The notes beneath the pieces were generated by a model. That model had not been told where the DNA came from and searched no databases. It was given only the letters and a program-made list of their open reading frames with translations. A stretch of DNA of 9,777 nucleotides, taken from assembly GCA_004211235.1 (NCBI GenBank), contig SEEY01000101.1, forward strand, positions 1-9,777, read 5' to 3'. A program made the translations under genes and the position numbers. Positions 1-7,039 of this stretch are shown here, one piece after another. Position 1 is the stretch's first letter. Every line of letters starts with the position of its first letter. The stretch is from Rubrivivax sp. (GTDB lineage Bacteria > Pseudomonadota > Gammaproteobacteria > Burkholderiales > Burkholderiaceae).

Positions 1-606
1 AGCTATGTGGGGGTCGGCCTGGTGGTGGCCGTGCACCTGGCCGCGATCTACGGCTTCAGCGCCGGGCTCATTCATGTGCCGACCGCGCCGCCGCAACCCA
101 TCACGCTGAAGCCGCTGCCGCCCGAGCTGCAACCCGAGCCGCCGAAGCCCGAGCCACGGCTGGTGGACAAGCCGGTGATGAGAGACATTCCAACCATCCC
201 AGTGCCCATTCCGGATGACGTCTTCGTCACGCCGGACCCAGTCATCAACACGGTGCCGATGCGGCCTGACGCAGGGCCGCAGACCCCAACCGGGCCCGCA
301 GTCGTGGGCACCATCGCACCGCCGCAGCCGGCCGCGAAGACGCAGGTACAAACGCCCGGCGCGGTCTGCTCCGTCATGCCCAAGCCCGAAGTGCCCGCCG
401 TCAACTGGGCCGGCGAAGCCGTGCTGCAGGTGATGGCCACCGTGCGTGGCGGCCGCGTTGTCGGCAGCGACTTCCGTGTCGCCCAGGGCGTGCTGGATGG
501 CAAGACCCGGCGCTCGCTGCAGCGCTCGGTGGAATCGGCGCTCGCCGGCTACCAATGCCAGGGCGACGCAATGTTCCAGCAGGACTTCGCGTTCCGCCTG
601 GACTGA
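1..606 (+). CDS. TonB-like energy transducer protein, 5' end missing
   Basis: The reading frame is open from the first base, and the true start probably lies upstream of the window. A GTG at 7-9 is the first possible start codon inside it, but using it would clip the membrane helix. The visible part (201 codons including the stop-less left edge) begins with a hydrophobic segment (about residues 3-23). A long proline-rich, charged linker follows (about 27-120, many P, E and K), then a compact C-terminal domain (about 125-201). A single N-terminal anchor, periplasmic Pro-rich spacer and small C-terminal domain is the TonB plan: it would carry proton-motive energy from ExbB/ExbD to outer-membrane receptors. 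The C-terminal domain is not a textbook TonB domain; the stretch AVLQVMATVRGGRV fits the family only loosely. Cysteines at 123 and 186 flank the domain and could form a disulfide. No exbB or exbD is visible. It could also be another Pro-rich envelope protein. Confidence 0.7.
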   Translation, partial: SYVGVGLVVAVHLAAIYGFSAGLIHVPTAPPQPITLKPLPPELQPEPPKPEPRLVDKPVMRDIPTIPVPIPDDVFVTPDPVINTVPMRPDAGPQTPTGPAVVGTIAPPQPAAKTQVQTPGAVCSVMPKPEVPAVNWAGEAVLQVMATVRGGRVVGSDFRVAQGVLDGKTRRSLQRSVESALAGYQCQGDAMFQQDFAFRLD

Positions 607-617
607 TCTGCAGCCCT

Positions 618-646
618 GGGGTCGACGCCGGGATGGCGTCGGCCCC
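618..646. terminator. Hairpin between convergent genes, likely bidirectional terminator or REP-like repeat
   Basis: The arms at 618-629 and 635-646 pair over 12 bp (11 Watson-Crick pairs plus one G-T wobble at 622/642) around a 5-base loop. CCC at 614-616 and GGG at 650-652 could extend the stem past a small internal loop. The hairpin starts 11 bp after the stop of the TonB-like gene and ends 22 bp after the stop of the convergent hybrid kinase, where a two-way terminator belongs. No clear T-run follows on either strand, so rho-independent termination is not proven. An interspersed palindromic repeat is an alternative. Confidence 0.55.
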
Positions 647-668
647 TACGGGCGCCGCAGCGCCCCGT

Positions 669-2657
669 CTACTGAGCGGGCACCGTGACCGGTGCCTGCA
701 TCGCCTCCCGGATCGCATGGCCGAGCTTGTCGATGTCGATGGGTTTGGCCACGTAGCACTGGAAACCCGCGGCCAGGCCGGCCTGCCGATCCGGCAGCAT
801 CGCAAAGGCCGTCAGCGCCACGGCAGGCAGGTGGGCGGTGGCCGGCTCACGACGCACGGCCCGCATCAGCGACAGCCCGTCCATCTCCGGCATGCCGATG
901 TCGGAGACGAGCACGTCGAACGCCTGGGTCTCAAGCAACGCCAGCGCCTCGCTCGCCAGGCCGGCTGCGGTCACGTCGGCGCCCAACTCGCGCAGCACCG
1001 CAAGGCCGACGTCGCGTGCGTCATCCTCGTCGTCGACAAGCAGCACGCGCACGCCGTCCAGCCTCGGCACGCCGCCGCTGTTCGGCAGTGATGCGGCGGC
1101 GGGCTGCACGGGCGGCGGCGGCGCGACAGGCAGCCGGACGTCGAAGCGCGCGCCCTGATCCGGCCCGTCGCTGTGCGCCCCGATCTGGCCGCCGTGCAGC
1201 TTGACGATCGCCTGTGCGATGGCCAGACCCAGCCCGAGGCCGCCGGCCTTGCGCGTGCGCGAGCCGTCCTCCTGGCGCAGGCGGTCGAACACATGTGGCA
1301 GGAAGTCGGGCGAGATGCCGCGGCCGCTGTCCTGCACGGACAGCCGCACCATGCCGTCGTCGTCCAGGCCCGTGGTGACCAGCACCTGCGTCCCATCGGC
1401 GCTGAACTTCAGCGCGTTGCCGACGAGGTTGGAGATGACCTGGGTGAGCCGCTGCGCATCGCCCGCCACCCACAGCACCGCATCGCAGCGGCACTCCAGC
1501 GTGATGTTGCGCGCCTGCGCGACATGCAGATGGCTCAGCAGCGTCTCGCCCGTCAGCGCCGCCAGGTCGAGCGTCTCGCGTTGCAGCGCCAGCTTGCCGG
1601 CGACGACGGCACTCATGTCGAGCAGCTCGTTGATCATGCGCGTCTGCAGCTGCGCATTGCGGCGGATGACGAGCGCGGCCTTGGCGAGCAGCCCGTCCCC
1701 CCGGGCATGCTTTTCCAGGATGTCGGCCCAGCCGCTGATGGCGCTCAGCGGCGAGCGCAATTCGTGCGACAGCACCGCCAGGAACTGGTCCTTCAACTCG
1801 TTGCTGCGCTCGGCTTCCTCCTTGGCCTGGCGCAATTGCACCGACGCCTCGTAGGTGGCGGTCACGTCGCGCACGATCTTGGAGAAGCCGGTGTGCTCGC
1901 TGGCAGCGCTGTAGATGGGCGTCACCACCCCTTCAGCGCGCAGCCGCGTGCCGTCCTTGCGCATCAGCCAGCGGTCGTCGCGCGCCGAGCCGGCGGCCAG
2001 CGCCGTGGCCATCTCCCGCGCCAGCACGCCGGCCGCGCGGTCGTCCGGCGAGAACAGCATCTCCGCCGACTGGCCCCGCACCTCGTCCAGCGTGCGGCCG
2101 AACATGCTGCCGGCCGCGCGGTTCCAGCCGCGGATCAGCCCGCCGCGATCAAGCAGCACGACGGCGTAGTCATGCAGCGAGTCGACCACGCGCGCATAGA
2201 GCGCATCGGCCTCGCGCAGCTGGGCCTGCACGCGCTCCTGCGCCTCCCGCTGAGCGACCTCACGCAGCGCGCGCTCGATGACCAGCGGCAGCCGCGACAG
2301 CCGCCCCTTGGTGACGTAGTCCGTCGCGCCGCGCTTGAGCAGCTCGACCGCGTTCTCCTCGCCGATGACACCGGAGACAAAGATGAAGGGCGTCTGCGGC
2401 GCCGCCTCACGGGCATGGTCGAGCGCCTCGGCGCCGTTGAACTCGGGCAGCTGGTAGTCGGACAGGATGATGTCGAAGCGCTGCGCCTGCAGGGCCTGCT
2501 TGAAGCCGGCTTCGTCCTGGACCCAGGTGACCTGCGCCTGCAGGCCCGCCGAGTCCAGCGATGCGCCCAGCAGCTCGGCATCGAAGACCGAATCCTCCAG
2601 CAGCAGCACCTGCAGGCCGGAAGCGGCTGCCCTGCCGCCCGCCACCGCCTCACTCAT
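669..2657 (-). CDS. Hybrid sensor histidine kinase (REC-PAS-HisKA-HATPase-REC)
   Basis: A 662-residue cytoplasmic protein with no membrane segment. Domains in order: receiver 1 at about 15-130 (acidic pair E21/D22, phosphoacceptor D67, K117); a charged, probably coiled-coil linker at 130-150; a PAS domain at about 152-270; a dimerisation/phosphoacceptor domain with H298 in the motif LSHELRSP; an ATP-binding domain at about 395-512 (N-box N414, G1 DSGRGIS at 443-449, G2 GGLGLGLAI at 472-480); a Pro-rich linker; and receiver 2 at about 535-655 (D542/D543, phosphoacceptor D586, K638). All catalytic residues appear intact. With receivers at both ends, it could accept phosphate at receiver 1 and pass it to receiver 2. 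The ATG start overlaps the stop of the preceding regulator by 8 bp, so translation is probably coupled; no strong Shine-Dalgarno is seen. It is the last gene of the phytochrome cluster. The PAS ligand cannot be told from sequence. Confidence 0.93.
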   Translation of the reverse strand: MSEAVAGGRAAASGLQVLLLEDSVFDAELLGASLDSAGLQAQVTWVQDEAGFKQALQAQRFDIILSDYQLPEFNGAEALDHAREAAPQTPFIFVSGVIGEENAVELLKRGATDYVTKGRLSRLPLVIERALREVAQREAQERVQAQLREADALYARVVDSLHDYAVVLLDRGGLIRGWNRAAGSMFGRTLDEVRGQSAEMLFSPDDRAAGVLAREMATALAAGSARDDRWLMRKDGTRLRAEGVVTPIYSAASEHTGFSKIVRDVTATYEASVQLRQAKEEAERSNELKDQFLAVLSHELRSPLSAISGWADILEKHARGDGLLAKAALVIRRNAQLQTRMINELLDMSAVVAGKLALQRETLDLAALTGETLLSHLHVAQARNITLECRCDAVLWVAGDAQRLTQVISNLVGNALKFSADGTQVLVTTGLDDDGMVRLSVQDSGRGISPDFLPHVFDRLRQEDGSRTRKAGGLGLGLAIAQAIVKLHGGQIGAHSDGPDQGARFDVRLPVAPPPPVQPAAASLPNSGGVPRLDGVRVLLVDDEDDARDVGLAVLRELGADVTAAGLASEALALLETQAFDVLVSDIGMPEMDGLSLMRAVRREPATAHLPAVALTAFAMLPDRQAGLAAGFQCYVAKPIDIDKLGHAIREAMQAPVTVPAQ

Positions 2658-3123
2658 AGCGACGCGCCGTGCGCAGGGAACCGGGAGGCGGCTCGTTCAG
2701 CACGGCCCAGAACATGCCCATCTCCGAGATGGCCGTCACGAACTGCTTGAACTCGACGGGCTTCACGACGTAGGCATTGACGCCCAGCTCGTAGCTCTGC
2801 ACGACGTCGGATTCGGCCTGGGACGACGTCAGCATGACGACCGGAATGCTCTTCAGCGCCGCGGTGCTGCGCACGGCACTGAGCACCTCGAGACCGTTGA
2901 CCTTGGGCAGCTTCAGGTCCAGCAACACGACGGCGGGATTGCCCTCGGGGCGCCCGGCGTGGGCGCCTTCCCGGTTGAGGTAGTCCAGTGCTTCGGCGCC
3001 GTCGCGCACGATGATGACCTCGTTGGCGAGCTGGCTCTTTTCGAGCGCGACCAGCGTCAGTTCCAGGTCTCGCGCGTCATCCTCAACCAGCAGGATGGGC
3101 TTGAGCGGGGCGGGGTTGTGCAT
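2650..3123 (-). CDS. Single-domain response regulator, Rcp1-like (phytochrome partner)
   Basis: A 157-residue stand-alone receiver domain. It shows the acidic cluster E14/D15/D16, phosphoacceptor D69 in VVLLDLKLP, switch threonine T99 and K121 followed by proline. The insertion at about 52-62 (REGAHAGRPEG) and a C-terminal extension past the last helix match the Rcp1 class of regulators encoded beside cyanobacterial and bacterial phytochromes. By family, it is the likely direct phosphate acceptor of the bacteriophytochrome just upstream. I chose the ATG at 3123 because the receiver fold begins a few residues later and GGAG lies 10 nt upstream. The frame is open further upstream, but that extension would run into the phytochrome gene and is not receiver-like. 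It starts 16 bp after the phytochrome stop and overlaps the hybrid kinase start by 8 bp. It has no DNA-binding or enzymatic output domain. Confidence 0.92.
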   Translation of the reverse strand: MHNPAPLKPILLVEDDARDLELTLVALEKSQLANEVIIVRDGAEALDYLNREGAHAGRPEGNPAVVLLDLKLPKVNGLEVLSAVRSTAALKSIPVVMLTSSQAESDVVQSYELGVNAYVVKPVEFKQFVTAISEMGMFWAVLNEPPPGSLRTARRYE

Positions 3124-3139
3124 GGCTTCTCGACTCCAT

Positions 3140-5329
3140 TCAATCCGGTAGCGGCACCACGAAGCCGAAGCGCGCACCGCGCTCGACCTCGCCGAAAGCC
3201 TCGACGCTGCCACCGTGTTTCTCAATGATCCGGCGCACGCTGGCCAGGCCGATGCCCGTGCCCTCGAACGCCTCGCTGCGATGCAGGCGCTGGAAAACGC
3301 CGAACAGCTTGTCGGCATATTTCATCTGGAACCCGACACCGTTGTCGCTGACGCTGAGGCCGGCGCCGCGCTCGTCCTTGATCGGCGTGATCTCGATGCG
3401 CGAGACCTCGCGCGTGCGGCTGTACTTGACCGCGTTGCCGATGAGGTTGCGCAGCGCCACCTGGAGGAGCACGGGGTCGGCCCACAGCCGTGGCAGCGGG
3501 CGCTGCACCACCCATTCGACCCGCCCTTCGCGCTTCTCGCGATCCACGGTGGCGTGCTCGGCAATGAGGTCGTCGACGAGCGCTTCCGTGTTCACCCAGC
3601 TGCACTTCAGCGCCAGGCGGCCCATGCGGGAGAACTCCAGCAGCGCATCGACCAGCAGGCCCGCGTGTGCCGAGGCCTCCTTGACATGCGCCAGATAGCG
3701 CCGGGCGCGTTCACTCAGGCCGGCGCCATCCATCTCCATCACCAGATCGACGAAGCCCGAGATGTGGCGCATCGGCGCACGCAGGTCGTGCGACACGGTG
3801 TACGAAAAGGCTTCCAGCTCCTTGTTGACGCGGCCCAGTTCGCCGGCCACCTCGGCCATTTCCTCGGCCCGGCGCAGCACGATGCCGATCAGCGCATGGC
3901 GAAGCTCCAGCGCCGCATGCGCCTCGGCCGCGCTCCAGGGCGCCGAACGTCCGCTGACATGCTCGACCCAGGCCGCAAAGCTGCGGCGCGGATGCAGCTG
4001 CGCGCCCGCCTGGGCCGCCTGCTTGCGCGGGTCTCCGGCCCAGGTGAAGGTCTGCGCGATCTCGGGCCGGAACCACACCACGTAATGACGGTGCAGCCGC
4101 GAGATGGAGATGGCCAGCACGCCGGCCATGCGGGGGTCGTGGCCCGCCAGTTCGGGCGCGTCCAGCGCCAGCCTGTCGGTGTGCCAGACCTCATCGATGC
4201 GCCCGCCCAGCCACTCGCCCAGGCGCAGCACGGCGGCTTCATCGGGCGTGTCGCCCACGCGCCAGCATTGCTCGTTGAGGATGACGGCCGCGCCCGCCGC
4301 TCGGCCCAGCCGCAGCAGCGGGCCGGGCTCGGCCACCAGGCGCTGCAGCGTCGCATCGCTGTCCGCCAGGTGAGCCACCATGGCCAGCGTGAGCTGACGC
4401 AGCCGCAACTGTTCGTTGACCTGCTCGTTCTCTTCCTTGGCCTCGATCTGCAGCGACAGCAGCTGGCCAAGGTGCTCGCAGGCCATGCGCGTCTGGTAGG
4501 ACAGGAAGTGCGGCTCGTGGTTGTGGCAGGACACCAGACCCCACAGCTCGCCGCGCACGAGGATGGACACCGACATCGACGCCAGCGTGCCCATGTTGCG
4601 CATGTACTCCAGGTGCACCGGCGACACGCTGCGCAGCTGCGCCTGCGACAGGTCGAGCGCCAGCGCCGTGGGCCGGCCATCCGCATAGCGCACAGGCACC
4701 GGGGTGTAGTTCGCGTCGGGGATCAGCCGCAGCAGGTTGAGCCGGTACAGCGCACGTGCCTGGGCGGGGATGTCGCTGGCGGGGAAATGGTGGTTCAGGT
4801 AGCTGTCGTAGCCCGCGTCCGTGGCCTCGCTCAACACCTCGCCATGGCCGTCGGCATTGAAGCGGTAGATGAGGCAGCGGCCGAACCCCGTCAGCCGCTT
4901 CATCGCCGCCGTGACGACATCACAGGCGTCCTGCACCGATGCCGCGCGTTGCAGTTGCGGCACGGTCTGGCGGGCGATGCCGTACAGCGGCGCCTGGGCG
5001 CCGAGGTCGGACGCCGAGGGCTCGAGCTCCAGGTGCAGCAACCCATCCAGGCGGTGCGCCGAGACGTGCAGCATGCGCGCCGAGAGGCGGTTGACGCCCA
5101 GCGACAAGGCGCCCTCGCCATCGATCAGCCGCGCCGTCTCATGCTGAAGGGAGTGGGCGAATTCCCTCAGCGGCTCGGCAGGCGACTCACCGAACAGCTC
5201 GGTCCAGTTGTCGCTCCAGGCAACGAGCGACCCATCTTCCGCGTCGACCGACAGCAGCCAGCCATGCGGCTGGATGGCGCCGGGCACACGGATCGGTTCG
5301 CTGGCGCAGTCCGGGAGAGCGGGCGTCAT
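3140..5329 (-). CDS. bphP: Bacteriophytochrome histidine kinase (red/far-red light sensor)
   Basis: A 729-residue soluble protein with the full PAS-GAF-PHY-kinase layout. C8, just before EPIRVPGAIQPHG, is the expected biliverdin attachment cysteine of bacterial phytochromes. The PAS domain spans about 10-110 and the GAF domain about 120-295. GAF contains PASDIPAQARALY (183-195, with D186) and the chromophore-pocket histidines H239 (SPVHLEYMRNMG) and H269 (SCHN). The PHY domain spans about 310-495 and has the tongue motif PRRSF at 447-451. The kinase core has H514 (VSHDLRAP), N-box N632 (NLIGNAVKYS), G1 DNGVGF at 662-667 and G2 GTGIGLA at 690-696, so it should be active. The length matches the family. 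The ATG at 5329 places C8 correctly, although no strong Shine-Dalgarno precedes it. It is the second gene of the cluster, between two single-domain regulators. No heme oxygenase gene for biliverdin is in the window. Confidence 0.96.
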   Translation of the reverse strand: MTPALPDCASEPIRVPGAIQPHGWLLSVDAEDGSLVAWSDNWTELFGESPAEPLREFAHSLQHETARLIDGEGALSLGVNRLSARMLHVSAHRLDGLLHLELEPSASDLGAQAPLYGIARQTVPQLQRAASVQDACDVVTAAMKRLTGFGRCLIYRFNADGHGEVLSEATDAGYDSYLNHHFPASDIPAQARALYRLNLLRLIPDANYTPVPVRYADGRPTALALDLSQAQLRSVSPVHLEYMRNMGTLASMSVSILVRGELWGLVSCHNHEPHFLSYQTRMACEHLGQLLSLQIEAKEENEQVNEQLRLRQLTLAMVAHLADSDATLQRLVAEPGPLLRLGRAAGAAVILNEQCWRVGDTPDEAAVLRLGEWLGGRIDEVWHTDRLALDAPELAGHDPRMAGVLAISISRLHRHYVVWFRPEIAQTFTWAGDPRKQAAQAGAQLHPRRSFAAWVEHVSGRSAPWSAAEAHAALELRHALIGIVLRRAEEMAEVAGELGRVNKELEAFSYTVSHDLRAPMRHISGFVDLVMEMDGAGLSERARRYLAHVKEASAHAGLLVDALLEFSRMGRLALKCSWVNTEALVDDLIAEHATVDREKREGRVEWVVQRPLPRLWADPVLLQVALRNLIGNAVKYSRTREVSRIEITPIKDERGAGLSVSDNGVGFQMKYADKLFGVFQRLHRSEAFEGTGIGLASVRRIIEKHGGSVEAFGEVERGARFGFVVPLPD

Positions 5330-5350
5330 GACGTTGCGGCCGGCTGTGGT

Positions 5351-5728
5351 CTAGCGCACCGTTTCCAGCAGGCCGACCAACTGCGCATGATTCATCGGCT
5401 TCGTGACGAAGGCGCTGGCGCCGAGCAGGTGGGCTTCCTCCCGGACGCGATCGTCGACCATGCCACTGACCATGACGACCTCGATGCCCGACGTGTGCAG
5501 ATCGTTCTTCAGCTCGGCCAGCAGGCTCATCCCGTTGCCATCCGGCAGGTTGAGGTCCAGCAGGATCAACCGGGGCCGCCGCTGCACGACGGATTCGCGC
5601 GCCTCGCTGATGGTGCGGGCCGTGGCAGCGGCGAAGCCTTCTACCTCGATCAACAGGGCCAGCACTTCGGCGGCGTCCAGGTTGTCGTCCACCACCAGGA
5701 CCAGGGATTCTTCTGATTCAGCGTTCAT
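5351..5728 (-). CDS. Single-domain response regulator (CheY-like), first gene of phytochrome cluster
   Basis: A 125-residue receiver domain and nothing else. D14/D15 form the metal-binding pair, D58 in LILLDLNLP is the phosphoacceptor, S88 sits at the switch position usually held by threonine, and K110 is followed by proline. The body is of ordinary CheY size and lacks the insertion seen in the Rcp1-type regulator downstream of bphP, so the two are not simple duplicates. It would be phosphorylated by a kinase of this cluster and could act by protein contact or as a phosphate sink. I chose the ATG at 5728: a TTG-started form from 5782 would add 18 residues unlike a receiver and overlap the globin stop. 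No close Shine-Dalgarno is seen; the purine run GGGAGG lies 23 nt upstream. It ends 21 bp before bphP and begins 50 bp after the globin gene. Confidence 0.88.
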   Translation of the reverse strand: MNAESEESLVLVVDDNLDAAEVLALLIEVEGFAAATARTISEARESVVQRRPRLILLDLNLPDGNGMSLLAELKNDLHTSGIEVVMVSGMVDDRVREEAHLLGASAFVTKPMNHAQLVGLLETVR

Positions 5729-5778
5729 CGAGGCGCATGCCAGGTGAGCAGCCTCCCGTTGCCGGGGGCAGTTAGATA

Positions 5779-6195
5779 TCAACGACCGACGTTGCGCATC
5801 CAGTCAGCCGTACCGGCAAAAGATTCCGCCAGCCGGTCGCGCAGCGCCGGATCCACTCCCACTTCCTGCATCGCCTGACCCATGCAGGCCAGCCACTCGT
5901 CACGCTCGGCGATGCCGATACGGAAGGGCAAATGGCGTGCCCGCAGGCGCGGGTGGCCAAAACGGCTGATGTAGTGGTCCGGCCCGCCCAGCCAGCCGCA
6001 GAGGAACCAGAACAGCCTGTCGCGCGCGGACGCCAGCGTGTCGCCGTGCGCCGCACGCAGTCGCGCGTAGCCCGGCTCCAGTTCCATCAGGTCGTAGAAG
6101 CGGTCGACGAGTTCGCGCACGCGCGCCTCGCCGCCGATCCAGTCGAAGGCTGTCGCCGGTTCTGGCGGTGGTGGCGGGGTCGGGGCTGCAGTCAC
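5779..6195 (-). CDS. Group II truncated haemoglobin (TrHbO-type globin)
   Basis: With a GTG start at 6195 the protein has 138 residues, typical of group II truncated globins. The Pro-rich N-terminus (about 5-13) is followed by the globin fold. The signature GHPRLRARHLPFRIG (80-94) carries the proximal heme ligand H88, and W101 in ERDEW fits the conserved G8 tryptophan. WLGGPDHYISRFGHP (68-82) is typical of the group. By rough alignment from memory, the CD1 position, often tyrosine, is H50 here. Such globins bind oxygen or detoxify NO or peroxide in the cytoplasm. An ATG at 6288 would give 169 residues but would overlap the end of flhG by 47 bp and add a poorly globin-like arginine/proline extension. 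The GTG has no obvious Shine-Dalgarno, so the start is uncertain. The gene lies 50 bp upstream of the phytochrome cluster on the same strand and may be cotranscribed. Confidence 0.88.
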   Translation of the reverse strand: MTAAPTPPPPPEPATAFDWIGGEARVRELVDRFYDLMELEPGYARLRAAHGDTLASARDRLFWFLCGWLGGPDHYISRFGHPRLRARHLPFRIGIAERDEWLACMGQAMQEVGVDPALRDRLAESFAGTADWMRNVGR

Positions 6196-6209
6196 GGGCT
6201 GGAAATTCT

Positions 6210-6229
6210 GCCGGGCGCGCGGGCCCGGC
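6210..6229 (-). terminator. GC-rich hairpin after flhG, possible weak terminator
   Basis: Perfect 7-bp arms (6210-6216 and 6223-6229) surround a 6-base loop, 12 bp past the flhG stop. Read on the minus strand, the hairpin is followed by AGAATTTCC, which holds only a short T-run. It lies between flhG and the preferred globin start, so it could reduce read-through from the cyclase-flhG pair into the globin and phytochrome genes. GC-rich palindromes arise easily in DNA of this composition. Confidence 0.3.
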
Positions 6230-6241
6230 CAGTCGAGCGGC

Positions 6242-7039
6242 TCAGGCGAGCACCTTGCCGGCCAGCGCCTTGATGGCCTGGGCTGCATCGCAGCCGGGGT
6301 AATGCTCCAGCATCAGCTGGCGCTTCAGCACGGCCTGCTTGACGGCCACGTCGGCCTTGATCTCACCGTAGAGCTCAAGCCGGAACGTCTGCCCCGGCGT
6401 CGGGCCGACGAAGCGCTGCAGCACCTGCTGCAGCTGGCCGCAGATCAGCTTGCCCTCGCCGACGCGGTTGGCCTGGTTGACGACCAGGCCGACGTGGCGG
6501 CGCTCCTGCTGCGTGGCCAGCACCTTGATCGTCGCGTAGGCATCGGTCAGCGACGTGGGCTCGGGCGTGGCGACGACGAGCACGTCCGTCGCCAGCGACA
6601 CCGCGAACAGCACCACGTCGGAGATGCCGGCACCGGTGTCGAGCAGCACCCAGTCGAAGCGCGGTTTGACGAGCTCGATGATGTGCAGCAGCTTGTCGCG
6701 CACCTCCGGCGTCAGCCGCGAGTACTCCACCATGCCCGAGCCGGCCAGCAGCACGCTGAAGCCGCCGGGCGCCGGCAGGATGGCCTGCTCCAGCGTCGCC
6801 TTTTCGGTGAAGACATCGTGAAGCGTCAGCTTGGGATGCAGGTTGAGCACCACGTCCAGGTTGGCCAGGCCCAGGTCGGCGTCCAGCACCAGCACCTTCT
6901 GGCCGCGGGCGGCCAGCGCTGCTGCAAGGTTGGCGGTGACAAAGGTCTTGCCCACACCGCCCTTGCCGCTGGTGACGGCCAGCGTGCGGGCTCCGGCACG
7001 AGCCGGGCGTGGTGCGGCAGGATCGTTGATCATGCTCAT
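6242..7039 (-). CDS. flhG: FlhG/FleN-type MinD-family ATPase, flagellar number regulator
   Basis: A 265-residue ParA/MinD-family ATPase. The deviant Walker A is SGKGGVGKT at 24-32 (signature lysine K26 and K31), Walker A' is VLVLDADLGLANLD at 49-62, and Walker B is WVLLDTGAGIS at 130-140. The LDTGAGIS form and DADLGLANLD point to FlhG/FleN rather than MinD of division-site placement. FlhG controls flagellar number and position, normally with the GTPase FlhF and, in some bacteria, the FleQ/FlrA master regulator. The C-terminal helix (about 252-265) may aid membrane binding. The N-terminus (1-17) is short and shows no clear DQAxxLR motif, which in other FlhG proteins stimulates FlhF. Start: the ATG at 7039 has AGGA 6 nt upstream and overlaps the cyclase stop as ATGA; the ATG two codons later is less well placed. 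No flhF adjoins it; the nearby che genes support a motility role. Confidence 0.85.
   Translation of the reverse strand: MSMINDPAAPRPARAGARTLAVTSGKGGVGKTFVTANLAAALAARGQKVLVLDADLGLANLDVVLNLHPKLTLHDVFTEKATLEQAILPAPGGFSVLLAGSGMVEYSRLTPEVRDKLLHIIELVKPRFDWVLLDTGAGISDVVLFAVSLATDVLVVATPEPTSLTDAYATIKVLATQQERRHVGLVVNQANRVGEGKLICGQLQQVLQRFVGPTPGQTFRLELYGEIKADVAVKQAVLKRQLMLEHYPGCDAAQAIKALAGKVLA

Noticed and set aside
1173..2750. A 525-codon plus-strand frame antisense to the hybrid kinase
   Set aside because: It has the same codon-register effect opposite a gene with intact kinase and receiver motifs, and no recognisable domain of its own.
3215..5716. A long plus-strand open frame (833 codons) antisense to bphP
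   Set aside because: It is in exact codon register with bphP on the other strand. Stops there would need TTA, CTA or TCA codons in bphP, which are rare in GC-rich genes. The product is low-complexity (H, R, Q, A) with no domain, while the minus strand has full phytochrome motifs.
5718..5738. A six-residue mini-ORF (MRLDER) overlapping the start of the first response regulator, 13 nt after GGGAGG
   Set aside because: It is too short to support on sequence alone; such frames are common by chance.
5729..5782. A TTG-started N-terminal extension of the first response regulator
   Set aside because: It adds 18 residues unlike a receiver and would overlap the globin stop; the ATG at 5728 gives a standard receiver.
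6196..6288. An ATG start for the globin at 6288
   Set aside because: It would overlap the end of flhG by 47 bp and add an arginine/proline-rich extension not typical of group II truncated globins. It remains possible.
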